Of a DNA stretch of 64,000 nucleotides, positions 1 through 12,200 are shown piece after piece. Position 1 is the first letter of the stretch. Each line of letters begins with the position of its first letter. This DNA comes from Isoetes taiwanensis (taxonomy: Eukaryota > Streptophyta > Lycopodiopsida > Isoetales > Isoetaceae), in assembly GCA_021234155.1 (NCBI GenBank), contig JAJEKV010000001.1, forward strand, positions 18,621,382-18,685,381, read 5' to 3'. A model generated the notes under the pieces. It was given only the letters and a program-made list of their open reading frames with translations. It did no database searches and was not told where the DNA came from. The position numbers and the translations under genes were made by a program.

Positions 1-820
1 TGCACCCCCAGAGTTCTATGACATGCTGATTAAGTTCTGTCAGGAGGATTGTGTGTCAGGTGCTGTTGCAGCGGAGAGGGGGAGTGACCTAGACCACCTG
101 CATTACCAATGTGTCTTTAGGCTTGCTCTGAAGTCCCCTAGAGTAGTCAATTTGGCCATGCCTTGAGGTTTGGGTGGGGGAGGTAAGAAGCACTGTGGGG
201 GTTGTTCTTGTTTGCAAGGCATTAAAAATCTGAAGCTCCATTGTTTTGAGGGGCTAATAGGGTATTGCATGAAGGATATGGGGAAGCCCCACTTCAAGTA
301 CACACAAAGAATGTTTCCAAAAGCGCCAGTGGAGATGGGGAAGGACACGTTGTCAGATGTATGGTGCGAGGGGACATTAAGCATGTGGTAGTTACGGATA
401 TGAGGAACCTCTTGGGAAGGGCTCTTCATTTTGTAAACTATCATGGTGGAAGGCATCGAGCTCTAGCCTTGTATACACAATCACTAGGATGCTTAGAACG
501 GTAAATTTGTGTTGTCTACTATTTGGATCCTTCCTTCTAACCTTTGCCTTTATATCGAGCATAGGGTCAAGGCCGCCTTTGACAATGAACCCCCAGTGGC
601 TTTGCCAAGCGATGTTAGATGTGTCTTTGTATGGGATCCATTTGGGATGGAGCCCATTCAATAGATTGGGAAGGGTAGAAAAAAGATCTTTGGGATGAGG
701 CTGCCGCGCTTTGGAGACATGGACGAGAATTTTGTGGAAGGGGAGGCTGCTGAATTCAGACCCGAGGCTGTCAGGGACATGCCTGGCACTGACGTCATAC
801 CTCTTGACACCACGGATTAA
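1..820 (+). pseudogene. Rep-like HUH endonuclease (Replitron-type transposase), 5' cut by window, frames broken
   Basis: The reading frame starting at base 2 opens with APPEFYDM and reaches a HUH motif, DHLHYQ, whose codons for H-L-H are 95-103. Later in the same frame comes GYCMKDMGKPHF, with the tyrosine codon at 263-265. This fits the single catalytic tyrosine and lysine (YxxK) of Y1 HUH nucleases. A TGA at 164-166 and several later shifts break the frame. The last stop is probably TAA at 818-820. HUH Y1 proteins nick single-stranded DNA and become joined to it through the tyrosine. In eukaryotic genomes they are known from Replitrons, whose proteins resemble Reps of small circular DNA replicons. 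No helicase domain follows, so a Helitron is unlikely. The motifs are seen directly; the Replitron assignment is inference. Confidence 0.6.
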
Positions 821-899
821 ACAATGGCAATTGGGTGACTTGTAGGGGGCTGCCTGCAGGTTTTGTACATATGTGTTTGTTTGTTTTGATTTTGCATCT

Positions 900-1442
900 T
901 TCTTTGCAGTTATTATGCCTGGAATAGAGATGGATCGTCTTTGGTGGGACTATAGGGATGGAGATTGGGAATGGGGCTGCTTGTTAGCGGCCGATCCCTT
1001 GCGATTGTTGGGGTGAGGCCGGTGATGCCGTCATTAACATTGAAAGTGATGAGGGAGGCCCTTCTTCCCTCCTCCTATGGGCAAGGCCTCTGCTCCCGGG
1101 CCAAGTGTGCATGATGTGATTCACAATGCTGTGCCCTCTCCTGTTGCCTTCTCTCCGAACAGGGAGCGTGTGCAGGTTGCTCTGGATGTTGTGTCAAGCA
1201 TTGTTAACATCAACACCACAGGCGAGTGTGGCTTGCCTCCGTCCGGATTGTTTAGGATGCAGCTTGGGCGCCTCTTTGCAGCATTGGAAGAGGCCATCTC
1301 CCACATGGAGTGGGAAGAGGTGGAGGTCACCCTGAGATGGGCCGACATATCGCGCGCTTATATGAACCCCGCCGCGGGCTCTTCTTCTCGGGGAGTTCTT
1401 GCCCGTATTGGCTTTAACCGAGCGCCACAATCTTTGTTATGA
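900..1442 (+). other. Unrecognised exon-like coding stretch downstream of the Rep-like gene
   Basis: A pyrimidine-rich TTTCTTTGCAG near 899-909 looks like a splice acceptor. It is followed by a stretch that reads as protein and recurs in copy 2 (36800-37330). The best open part is 1077-1442 (121 codons), with PSVHDVIHNAVPSP and then an acidic helix-like segment EEAISHMEWEEVEV. The matching frame in copy 2 also shows NIESDEEAPSSPNRL. No family is recognised. It could be a C-terminal exon of the Replitron-type protein or a captured host exon. Confidence 0.35.
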
Positions 1443-1689
1443 ACAACAACTAGACAGTGTGCTTTGCTTGCTTATTGTGTTGTTTTTGTGTGGCAGGTGT
1501 TATGCATCAGAAAAGGAACTAAACTATGGAAAGAGGATGTGGAAATGGAGTGCGTGGTCAAAAAGCGCTTTGTTTGTTTGGAAAAAGCAGTTTACGTGTT
1601 TATGTGGCTTCATGGCATTCAATGTGGAAAAAAAGGCGAAAAACTTAAAAACTTAAGGGAAAACATGGTGTGATTGCATGTGCATGTGC

Positions 1690-1770
1690 ATGGGAATAGC
1701 CCCGCCCTTTAAAGGGCCGGTGCTTGGAGGCTAAAGTCTTGCTTGTGGGTTCGAATCCCCGATCATTGTC
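1690..1770 (+). other. tRNA-like (SINE-like) patch with a B-box
   Basis: GGTTCGAATCC at 1748-1758 is a perfect RNA polymerase III B-box. The bases upstream are GC-rich and badly discordant between the two copies (compare 37600-37670), so an A-box cannot be placed. No complete cloverleaf is seen. It may be a tRNA-derived SINE head rather than a working tRNA. Confidence 0.25.
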
Positions 1771-2184
1771 CTCATTTCGAGGTTGAATTACGCCCGGGCT
1801 TCTATGGTGGCTGTGAACGCTTGCCTCAGGTATGTGGTGCCACACACAGGAGGCTTTTCTTGCACTCTTTTCTATTTTAAGATGCATGGCTATTTGTGTG
1901 TTCTAATTTGGGCTCCATGCAGAATTATCTGCTGCTGCAATGGTATGGCTGTGCTCGCTTTCTTTTTATTCAATTTCTATTCACTGCTATACAGTGGCGA
2001 ATTTACATGCCCTGGCTTCTTGTTGCTCTTCATTGATAGGTAAAGGGTATGTAATCTGAACTCATCCACTTTGTGCATTAGCAATTTCGTGTGCAAAGTC
2101 AATGAAACTTAGGTACTTTCTGTTATGGATGCTCACTGTCTGCATGATCAGACATGAGAGTTAAAAAGAGGATGGGAAAATGCG

Positions 2185-2478
2185 GTGGCAGGGGGTTCAA
2201 ATCCCCCGGTTTGTTTGTCCATTGTCTTTGCAGATGCTCAAGAAGCCTTGGATTTGACGGCTCCCAAACTATTGGCCTGCTTCGCCACTGTATCAGGGAA
2301 GCTTGTGGGAGAAACCTCACTGCCTACTAAGTTAGTTGCAGGAGCCGCCCCTGCTTTGGTGCCTGGAATAGTGGCAGTTGCTACTTTGAAGTCAAATGAC
2401 ATCGAAATCCCTTGCAATGGATGTCAACGGCCCCTTAAGAATAGAGCCACATCAGCGTTTGACCCCATCTCCCGATGA
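2185..2478 (+). other. Unrecognised exon-like ORF after a splice-acceptor signal
   Basis: The sequence TTGTCTTTGCAG ending near 2233 is followed by an open frame starting DAQEALDLTAPKLLACF and ending at a TGA near 2476-2478. A second B-box-like sequence (GGTTCAAATCC, 2194-2204) sits just before the acceptor. The same frame occurs in copy 2 (38119 onward), where it is broken after LVAGVTALVPE. A CNGC near the end hints at a metal- or disulphide-bearing tail, but no family is recognised. It may be the 3' exon of a gene captured by the upstream element. Confidence 0.3.
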
Positions 2479-3066
2479 GGTGTAGGGATGGGATCGCAGT
2501 AGAGGGCATATCCCTCGGAATATTCCCCTATCTAATGGCTGTGAATTGACTAGAGCGCCCATCAACGATATATTACCATGGATCATATAATTTTGATACA
2601 CCACCACGTGTAGCAAAATATCTAGTTTAGTTGGTTGGAATTAGCATAACAATTTGATGCTTCATATTATCCTGGGTTTGATATAATTATGGTAGGAATC
2701 TCGTCCATCCACTCCAATCACTAAGCATTTATGGCCAGAGACTAGTGATAAGTAAAGGATCCTACATGGCTCTGGCCTCCCATTAGTAGATTACCAGTTG
2801 CTACTAACATGTACTATATGAATGAAGGGCATTGAAAATATAATTCACCTTATAACAACTAGGATAACCCATCCTTTTTTGTTTTATGCTAAACTATGGG
2901 GTCTTAAAGATTTAGGTCAGATTCTATGGTGCAAATACGATGATAAGAACAACTTGGCGCTTGGGCAAGATCCCCAATCCTTGACTCCAAAATTTGTTTT
3001 GTGGAAATAGTAATGGATTTTGCTGTACAACCGTAGTTATTGTGGAATAAGACTTAGGCGAATAGA
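2479..3066. other. Intergenic, no gene seen
   Basis: AT-rich sequence, almost identical to 38370-38957. A 62-codon open frame at 2822-3010 is conserved only because the whole block is duplicated. I see no domain, splice pattern or start context to support it as a gene. Confidence 0.6.
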
Positions 3067-3069
3067 TTA

Positions 3070-3211
3070 GGTTGGGTTCACATGCAACCATCGTCGGAGA
3101 GGGGCCCTGTTTTGCCCTGTGCTAATCGGCGATGGCAGGTGATGGTCCATGTAAAAGGGTGAGCCTTTTTACATGACGATGATGGCGCCTTCATTGCATG
3201 TGAACCTGCTC
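3070..3211. mobile_element. Tourist-like MITE, unit 1 (142 bp)
   Basis: The ends are GGTTGGGTTCACATGC and, read from the other side, GAGCAGGTTCACATGC. The unit is flanked by TTA at 3067-3069 and 3212-3214. A TTA target duplication and GC-rich TIR starts are typical of PIF/Harbinger-derived MITEs. The interior has no ORF. Confidence 0.75.
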
Positions 3212-3214
3212 TTA

Positions 3215-3356
3215 GAGCCGGTTCACATGCAACAATGGTGGGAGAGGGGCCCTGTTATACCCTTTGTAAATTTGTGATGGCCGGTGATGGTGGGCGTAAA
3301 ATGGCATGGCATTTTACATGATGGTGAAGGTCGCAATGGTGCATGTGAATCCAGCC
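3215..3356. mobile_element. Tourist-like MITE, unit 2 (142 bp)
   Basis: It abuts unit 1 and shares its TTA (3212-3214), with another TTA at 3357-3359. The ends are GAGCCGGTTCACATGC and, reversed, GGCTGGATTCACATGC. It has the same length and similar interior bases as unit 1, so the two are relatives side by side. Confidence 0.75.
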
Positions 3357-3593
3357 TTAGGACCATGGTGCTTATGTGGCATCCATTGGCACCAATAGTG
3401 TGCATAATCAATAACGTGGAAAGTGATGAAGTTATGAATTGTAAACTACTGTATAATATTCCACAGCCTTTAAAATCAAAGAGACAAAAAGGGAGAAGAC
3501 ACAGACTGCGCGCAATGAGAAATATAGTAAAATAATTAGTGTATCACACAGTAACACACTGCTAGATTACAATTCACCAGTCAAAAACCAAAT

Positions 3594-3599
3594 TTTATT
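3594..3599 (-). promoter_or_regulatory. Poly(A) signal AATAAA of the dirigent gene
   Basis: AATAAA on the minus strand lies about 60 bases past the stop of the dirigent gene, in the right place for a 3' UTR signal. Confidence 0.5.
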
Positions 3600-3657
3600 C
3601 AATAACAGACCTCCTCCTTCAATGCCAGATCTGGAATGGAAGCACAAGGATTAAATT

Positions 3658-4209
3658 CTAAAAACTGGCGACAAGGGAGTCAAGAATAGGAAGAAAAACG
3701 GTGCAGTTAAGCAAGACAGTGCTATCAGGGATATCAAGCGCAACAGTGGTATAATTAGCAAAGCCAAGAGCAAGGCGAAAATCTCCAGTACCACCAACGA
3801 TGGCAAGCTCCTTAGAACTGGACGGCCCGACAGAGGCGTCGGTTCCTTGGAAAGCAAGGGTCCCGTTATAAGCCGAGGTGTTGAGGACGGCAGAGAAGTG
3901 CAGAAACGCGTAGCTCTCGTCCACCGAGGCGACCATGAAGGTCCCTTTGGCTCTGCCGATTTGGGCGGAGGTATTCGATTGCTCTGCTGTGATTATATTG
4001 TCGATCACAAATAGGGATCCAAACTGTGTGGTGGTTGTGTCCCCATTTGGCCCTGCTACCCTTACCCCTGTTGCATTTGGACTTGTGATCTTGTCGTGCA
4101 AATACAACGCAAATTTTTCTACCTTAAACCCCTCCCCTTGCCCCATCGCCATCCCCAGCATTCCTACCAGCGCCATCGCCATTACTGCCACTTTGCTCGC
4201 CATCGCCAT
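3658..4209 (-). CDS. DIR: Dirigent protein, intact single-exon gene
   Basis: This is a 183-residue protein, the usual dirigent length. Dirigent proteins are secreted, stereo-directing proteins of phenylpropanoid coupling (lignans, lignin-related products) and act in the cell wall. The first 23 or so residues (MAMASKVAVMAMALVGMLGM and on) form a signal peptide. Then come the family landmarks: FALYLHDKITSPNATGV near residues 33-49, FGSLFVIDNI, the AKGTFMVAS strand, YNGTLAFQG and the VGGTGDFRLALGFA signature near 138-151. Several N-x-S/T sites suggest glycosylation. The start is the first ATG after a purine-rich leader and a run of A. An AAAAGG-type TATA-like patch lies near 4241 and a poly(A) signal at 3594-3599. 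It is the only intact host gene in the window. The substrate cannot be told. Confidence 0.9.
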   Translation of the reverse strand: MAMASKVAVMAMALVGMLGMAMGQGEGFKVEKFALYLHDKITSPNATGVRVAGPNGDTTTTQFGSLFVIDNIITAEQSNTSAQIGRAKGTFMVASVDESYAFLHFSAVLNTSAYNGTLAFQGTDASVGPSSSKELAIVGGTGDFRLALGFANYTTVALDIPDSTVLLNCTVFLPILDSLVASF

Positions 4210-4214
4210 TTTTT

Positions 4215-5031
4215 TTTTTAACCCCCCTGCTGCTCCTCCCCCTTTTATCCGCCAAAAGTTATCCCAGAATTAAAACATAAAATTATTTTTTATCATTACC
4301 TATTGACCAACACAAGAAACGCACAGGAATTTAAAAAACGTGAACTTTACCTGTAGCATATGTTTGCCTACCATAAAGACAACGTTTTGCATTCCTTCAC
4401 CCTTAACTTTCCATGTCTGTGGCATTTTTCAAAATTGTTGGGACCCCCTTGTCCACTATCAAATGGTTGATTCCTCTGCCTCCGACTCCCTTTCCGCCTA
4501 TCCTCATGTATTCAATTTCGACTTTGCTTACTCTTTGTGGTTAGAACAGGCGATCGTCACCTGCATATTGTGCATAGAGCTTGAGGTGCCACCCCAACTA
4601 ATGTATTCTCCCCAACTTGCAAAACTTTCCCTCCTGTCATAAACTGGGTCGTCCAAATACTTGTACAAGCTAATCATGATCATATCACTAAGAAAAGAAA
4701 TTTCAAAATAGTAATTAAAAGTTTGGATATCAAAAATCCTAGGTCCACTTGCATTCAATTGAAGATGATAATACCTGAACTAGCACCTTAAGTTAACAAC
4801 AAACTAAGTGCAATTTCAAGAATAGGTTCCCTTATGAATAATTCGCATGGAAACTAAAATCCTCAACATTAAACTCATAAGGAGTAGAAGGGGTTAAATC
4901 CATGGAAAGGTTTAATGCATCCATAAACCTTTGTTTTAAGAACTTAAAGTGTTGTAGTATTTAAGGGAATTTTCTAAAGAAGTATTTCCTCACCATCATT
5001 CACCAGGTAAATCGATGGAAGCCAAAAATGT
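4215..5031. other. Dirigent upstream region and intergenic DNA
   Basis: AT-rich, almost identical to 40100-40915, with no convincing gene. The part next to 4209 should hold the dirigent promoter. The rest leads up to the LTR array. Confidence 0.5.
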
Positions 5032-5036
5032 CTTAA

Positions 5037-5766
5037 TGATATGTTTTATGAAATTGCAATATAGCCCGCGACTTATATCAATGCGGATCAAGAGCAAACA
5101 AAAGAAATTGAGATTCTATTATTCGGAGTTACAGGCAGGCCCAAAGCACGGACAATTGGCGAGGAGCACACTTTCAAACCACCCCGGGCTCAAACACACG
5201 AAATTGTTATCTTGATTGCAACAAGGATCAATATCCCTGAGGCGGCAAGTCTTGCACGGGAATTAAATCTTGGCGATGGCGTCTATGGCAAAGTTTTTCG
5301 AAGGCTTGGCGGGGATTACAAAGTTACGGCGGAGAGAGAGATCGAAGGCTATAATCGAGAGATGGCCGGTTGTGCTAGGCTGGTATCAATGCCCTCAATC
5401 GGATTTCACATCTATTTATCTGATTTGGAGCGTCCCCTTTTAGGTGTTCTTCCTTTTTTGCGTTTTTAGTTTGAGAAAAAGCTGACCAAGAATAGGTGTG
5501 ATAATTTCGGTTGAAATCGGCCTTTTCTAATTTGAGATCATCTCACGAATCCGGTAGCCTAGGTAATGGGTTATTTGGATTGGAACACTTAGGATCGATT
5601 CAGGGAAGATTGGGGGCTATGTCGTGGTGGCGGTTTGTCCCAGATTATCGGCAGTCATAACAATTGATAACAAGGATCTCGTCAATTTGTTATTCTTTTC
5701 CATAAGCCATGCCCATGCCATTGGATCCTTGTGCCTTGAGCCTCTCCCCCGAGCCGCTCCGTATCA
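5037..5766 (-). repeat. LTR 1 of array, copy 1
   Basis: Starts TGATATG and ends CGTATCA, so the termini are TGATA and TATCA. It is preceded by CTTAA and followed by the reverse of a polypurine tract (GGTCCTTCCCTTCTTTC). It matches 40921-41646. Confidence 0.85.
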
Positions 5767-6183
5767 GGTCCTTCCCTTCTTTCAGTCGATCGTCCTCGAT
5801 CGCTTTATAACCCTGAAAGAAAACCCTTGTCATGAAAAGAGGTGTGTTGGTCCTTCCCTTCTTAAGGCCAATCTCTTCTCCCTGGGAATGTTCTTTTTCT
5901 GATCCTCCAAGGCAGGGTCCGCGCTTGGACAGAAAAATCTCCATGCTGATCCATCAAGTAGGCGTCCCTCACTTGAACAGTCATGGCATCCCCAGCCCTT
6001 TCTGATATTCCAAGTAGGTTCCCCCCCTACTCGGACAGAAAGTAAATTCCTTTCTAATAAGAAAGATAGTTACCTTCCATTAGGAAGCAATAAAAAATTT
6101 CATTTTATTCAAATAAAGAAAATCACACATATTCAGGTAGTTATACCCTACTAAAACTCAAACCAAAATAAAACTCAAACCAA

Positions 6184-6992
6184 CTAAGATAAATGGCCAG
6201 ATGGTATGGCCAGATAGTTAATCGGCTTCTTTCAAACTCCACAGGCTGCGGCTTTGTCGGCTGACTTTGTCATAAAACCTTCCATGAGAAGCTGTCCGGA
6301 TGTTTACGCAATGGTATGCATTAACACTTTTCCTTTATCTTCCTTGCTCTTGGGAACTTTAACTTCAGTTTGGGTCTTATCTGTAGGTGTCTGCCTTTTT
6401 GGGCAAAAAGCTTTGAAGTGAGGTCCACCACATATGTAGCAACCTCTTTCCGGTGCATTAAGCTCTCTCTGATCAAAGTCGTCGTTGCTCCGTTACCCTA
6501 TTCAGGTTACTTGTGTCTCTGCGATCATCATTGAACCTAACTCTTTTTGCTCCATTGTTATTTGCCTTATTTGTGTCGCGCTTGCTATTACTTTCCTTGG
6601 GATACCCTTCCCATATATCATACTTTGCCCCCTTAGGATTAAATTTTCTTTCTGCAGCTTCGGCTTTCCATACCGCTTCATCTAATGTTTGAGGTTCAAT
6701 GAGCCTAAGCTCTGCATACAACTCATCTTTTAACCCGAAATATATTTCCTTGTTAACTCTTTATCATTTGAGACCTTCCATTTGAGGCAGACAAATGGTT
6801 AAATTTGCTTATTAATAGCGATGATAGAGCGATTCTCGTTCTCCTTGTGTGAATATATCCCATTCCCTTTGAAGATCTACAAAGTAGCTTGCGGGGTAAG
6901 TTATGGCTTTTCGAAGGCTCTTTTAAATTCCATGCGTTTTAATCCGGGACCATTCTCTTCCTTCCTGCACCAAATTAGGGCGACATGTTAAT
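6184..6992 (-). pseudogene. gag C-terminal part, copy 1
   Basis: The minus-strand fragment includes the piece at 6473-6721, reading YAELRLIEPQTLDEAVWKAE and a basic tail, and the remains of the zinc knuckle near 6400-6450. It stops at the TIR element inserted at the ATATTTATC site. Frames are broken in several places. Confidence 0.7.
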
Positions 6993-7239
6993 ATATTTAT
7001 CGGGGGTTCCATTATGTATTAGTAGAATACATGTGCGTGGACGGGAGAGGAGTTTTCGAAAAAAAAAATGCATTATACATCGCGAAGCTCATACGTTTGG
7101 CGCCGGATGTATGCATTTTCCACGGATGGGGATGGATTTCTTGGGCTGCTAAAGGCGTAAAAATGCGTTTTAGGTGTTTGAATCCAGAAGAGCACATGCG
7201 GAAAAATGTTTTAGGATTTGGTGTTTGGAGGTAATGTTT

Positions 7240-9120
7240 TGAAGTTTTTTGTCCCTGCAATCACTTTATTTCACATCGGTTTGTTTTGGATGGTGATTGT
7301 AGAGATCTTGGCTGGCGGATCAAAATAGCCGAAAATGGCTTTGGCTGCTTTGTTTGCATTAGGGTCCCGAGCATATTGATGGCTGGTTGTATCACGATGG
7401 CTTGATATTCACGGAATCACTTATTCTGACCAAGTTCTATCAATGGTTGTGCAATGCCTAAAGGCGTGTCTTCTACAATGCCTAAGGCATGTCTCACAAT
7501 GCGAGGGTTTGCATTGCGATTACTTCGAGCTAGGTGAGCTAAAAATACTATGTTGGGTTGATATTCACGGTGTTTAATCACTAGTTGGAGCCAAGTTAGA
7601 ATATTGATCTGCATTGCTTAAAAAGGGCTGGTCTTCTGTTGCCACAAACGAATCTTGATAGCCCAGTTGGTGGATATTTTCAAGACAATAGGAGACAATA
7701 CAAGGCAACAAGAATGAAGTCTGAAAAGCTTCTAATCAGTCTGCAAAAACTTAGTTTTCTTCCTTTTTTGGGTTCTCAATCCAGATCATTTTTAGTTACT
7801 TTCTCGTCAAATTCAACCATCTTGTTATTTACGGAAAAAGCGGACCCGATCGGTCCTATTTCTGAATTTTTGTTGAAGAAATTTGCTTTCGAATCTTGAG
7901 TGCGGTGGTTCTTCTCTTATTACGTCTTGTTGAAGTTTTATGGCATTTGGTTCAAAACATTTTTTTGTATCACGGAGATTGTAATCCCAATCGTACATCT
8001 AAGTAGGAAATAGGGTTTTCTTTGGAAAGAATTGAAGAAGTAAGGCGTGCATTTGTTTTCCTTACCATCTCTGGCAGCCACATTTGTTTGATACGGACCA
8101 AAAAATCTGTAGAGTGCGTATTATTTTGAGATCGAGGAAGAAGCGAGAATGGCCGGACATTGTAAGGAACTCAACTTTGTTGATTATCGAGGCATCATAC
8201 GGAATTATACCAACCCTCTGTGAAGTTATTTTTCGGTTAAATTTGGAAGGGGCACCTTCACTAAGCGAGCGACATGAACTATTGATTATCTTTGTGAGAA
8301 AATGATCCTATATCTACTTCCCTAAATTACGTTGAATTTTGTAGAAACATTGTGTCAAGCTGTGAATATGGATTGTAAGCTAGACCTTAAAACTATTGCC
8401 CTTCATGCTTTCGTATCTTGAGTACAATCAAAGGTACTTGATTTTTGCCATTTTGTTAGTCTGAAGTGCTATTTCTAAATCGCATTATCTTTCATGATCG
8501 GCGTTTTGCGGCCCGATAATTATGAGGATAAAGGGGCCCAAGACTCACAGCCCTCATTTTGCATCTGGGAAAATGGTAAGGCTTATGGTCAAAACGTTTT
8601 ATAGATAGCGTATATGGTTAAAGACCACACCCTAACAAAGATAGGGGCGTCGTGTTCGGTATATGCCTTGGTGCAAAAAGTGAACAACAATCTAAATTGG
8701 CGGCAAGAAAGGTAGTATACGTTTTGTTTTGAATGTTTTATTATAGTATTTGAGATGATGGCAACCCGTTAAGTTTAGCGCGGGTTTGTGGTCTTTGTAA
8801 CCATTTTATGGTGGCTTCGGTATACGCATTATTGAAGCTAGGGTTCCTGCTTTCGGTTGAAGGTATACTCAACCTTGTTTTACAACATACATGAAAAGAA
8901 CTAATATGGCTTTCCATATACATCTAAGTTGTGTGTTCAAAATTTCACCTAGTTTTTACCCTTGGCTGGTTAATTTTTGATGGTGATGACTTTGGAAAAG
9001 TGAGTACATTCTTGAAAATAAAGCCTTAAGATGGAGCTGTCATTCTTGAGGAATGATGTGATCTTATTCCTTTTCTCATTTTAGGCTGAAGTTGATTTAC
9101 CACTTGAACACAGGGAACAA
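7240..9120. other. Non-coding interior of the TIR element, copy 1
   Basis: A noisier version of 43120-45000. No protein domain could be read on either strand. A short direct repeat, TGCCTAAGGC-like, occurs near 7456-7500. Confidence 0.5.
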
Positions 9121-9215
9121 TAATATATATTAATCACGCCATTTAAGACCCTCGAGGTCCATATGGCGAAGATAGTCTAAAGAAATATATAGTCCACAAG
9201 GCTTAAACAAAGGCA

Positions 9216-12200
9216 CTTTTGTAGCTTCAAGTATTTCCATATTAACAAACAACTCCATTATGTCATTTCGTTCCTTCCAAACATCCTTGAGATATGAACT
9301 AAGGAGATTTGGGCGTATTAAAACTCGACAATGTGAATCTGAAATGTTATACTTACTTCTTATATGTTCATAGGCGAGGGCACTCCAAAAAGCATGTACC
9401 TCGACTCAATTTTAGGATCAAGGCATTTCAGGCGTTACCTTGTATGTCGAGGAGTTCCATACCACCTTCGATCTCAATGCGGATGATGAGAGGAAGTTAA
9501 GTAGGTGAGAAATCAAGATTCTATTTTTTCTGCTAATATTAGATAGCAAAGTAAGATTGTTCTCCATATCGCGACCATACTATTAATCTCACCTTTATAA
9601 AAAGCTTTTTCCGCGGCAATATCATTTGGATCCCACAATTTGCCCAAGACTTTTGGAAGTATTTGCATGCGTACCTCTTTTAGTTTGGTTGACTCGATGG
9701 CGGAATCATCTACACCCACTTTTACGCCCATTGAATCGCTTGAGAGAACCATCCTCGTACTTTGGATTCTTTGCATAGCACGGAAAGGCGATTTGAAGGG
9801 AGCAACTTCACCCGATTTACATATGTAATAGTGCGGCATAAAGCTTCAGTTTCAAGGGAATCAATCCGGTTTCGCAAGCATAATGCGGTATGGGTTTGCA
9901 TTTTAGTTCAAGCTCTTCCATGAGAAATCGTTTACGCACCTTTTCAATCTTGTCCCGACTTTGCCGATCAAGTCCGGGGCCCAGGCTGGGAATGACCATA
10001 TAAAGCGACCGCCTTCACTTGAGTATCATAAAGTAATCTCACGAGGTTTCCAATGCCACAAGTTATTCACCACGACAAGTATGGAACATACCATAAAGGG
10101 TTCTTAGCCCACGGAAAATACGTTTTTGTTTGCCGACTTCCATGAATAATTATTTGCCACCTCTATTCCAAGGTATTTATAACTATGCCTTTGTTTCTAA
10201 CTCACATTCCCCAATGGTAAATTGAAAAGTTTTTTGTGCCAACTATCATGACTTTGGATTTTTGCAACATTGATAGCCATACCTTTTTGATCGCAAAATC
10301 CACGAAGAGTATCAAATGATGTTGGAGACCGGCTGGCAGTTCTAGAGATCAAAACTATATCATCCGCAAAAAGTAAAACTTGTATGAGATATCTACCAAC
10401 ATTGACTCAACTCCTCCCATGCGTGCAAGCCACCCCTCAAGTTCATCAATATAAAGTCAAAGAGAGTGGGAGAACAAGGGCACCCCTGTTTCACCCCAAT
10501 CGTGCTCTGGACCTGTTGATTAACTTTTAAATGGAAATGAAAGTTCAATGAGTACTTTTGTTGGTATAGGCGGCGCAGCTACTGGCTGGAGTTACGGAGG
10601 AACTTGTAGCGACTCTAGCCTATTACGCAAGTCACCTCGATCAACTCTATCAAAGCTTTTGCTAGATCAATGAAGGCCAAAAGCGGATTATGTCTAGTAC
10701 CCTTTGGCTTTCATTAATCACCCTTAAAGTGACTAAGTGATCAGCGATTGGAATGGTCATGGCGAAAACACCTTGTCCATAAAGCGGCTCGTTCTTCTCA
10801 TTGACCCAATTAGAGAGCTTTCTCTCAAGCATAGTTGCAAAGAGTTTTGCAAATACATTGCTAACCAAATTGTCAGATAATTTCTTGCACGGTTTTTATC
10901 ACGGACTTATGAATAGGAACCACCTTGCTTAAATACCATTCACGGTGGAAAGCCACAATGAAAAGCCAAGTTACAAATGTCAACCAACTTATCATTTAAA
11001 AGATCACCTCCCATTTTAGCGATTCGACCTGAGAACCCATTTAGATCTAAGGTTTTCCCATTTGCATCCTTTGTAAAGCATATGTAACATCACTCTTATC
11101 AAAGAGTGTAGTATAAGCGATACCAATTTGCATTTCATTCTTTGTTGCAGCGGTGTATAATTCTCTTATCCATTCAAAGCAAACTTTCTTGTCGCGATCT
11201 CTCCCAATTCAATGGGATGTTGCAGTTTTGTCCAAAAGCATTTTGGATCAATGCAATATCATCTAAGTTTTTTGCAGGTGTTCCCTTTCCCATTTTAAGC
11301 TTTTATGCTTGACAAGATTCTTATAATCTCTCTTGGCGACACATTTGTCTATAGCGACTTGTAATGTGGCTTTGCCATAATACATTCGTGATCAAACCAC
11401 TTTTATTATGGTATTTAGCTGACCTTGGTTTAGTAAGTCCAAAGACACTTCTGGTGACTTCGCGATAGAATTTGCTTTAAGCGATTGCATGCATTTCCTC
11501 AACATCATCGTAGGCCAAAGAGTTCCTTCCAAGCTGAATCAATTGCTTTCTCATATTGCCCGGACAAGTTTATATTGCACTTTAAACTGGGTGGGGCTTG
11601 TTTTTGCTTTTTCAGGTACATTTGACTTTCATTTTATATTTTTATGACAAGAGGGGGCATGATCGAGTCCTCATCTTTGAGGAAGAACTTCAAAACTAGT
11701 CACCAAATGCACACCATCACGGACTTCCCAATAACATATCCGCGAGTACTATTTCCATTGGGCTGAAAACATGTGTATTTGTTGGATTAAAATATAGCGA
11801 CACCATTATGCGACTAATTCATGTGCTTCACATAAGTCAGAATGTGTTCTCCCATTTTATTCAAATGCATATCACAAGAGGTCCTAGGCCATGACAACAA
11901 AGGGGTGCATACGTTTCCATAAGCCACAAATGATTTCCTTCATGAGCCAAAACGGTAGCTTGCTTATTCTTGAGTCACGCCATTCATGTCCCACGATTAC
12001 ATAAACACTGTCCTTTAGTTTTATAGGAGCAATATCGAGAGGGTAACAAAATGGGTCATTAGCGACAAGCTACGAGAACATTATAGATCATGTGGGATAG
12101 GGCTCAAAAGGGAGCAAAGTATACTATTACCACATAAATGCGAGTTATTTACACAAATCCATATATCTTGCTTATGTTTACATATTTTGACCCGCTAACC

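Noticed and set aside
1-820. Helitron RepHel transposase
   Set aside because: Only one catalytic tyrosine motif (YCMKD) and no helicase motifs follow. Helitrons have two tyrosines and a fused helicase.
2822-3010. 62-codon ORF identical in both copies (also 38713-38901)
   Set aside because: Its conservation only reflects the duplication. It has no domain or codon pattern.
3935-4273. 112-codon plus-strand ORF opposite the dirigent gene
   Set aside because: It is the reverse frame of the dirigent coding sequence.
5624-5902. ORFs repeated in each LTR, such as VNLLFFSISHAHAIGSLCLE
   Set aside because: They lie across LTR ends and the adjacent non-coding part. Repetition alone explains them.
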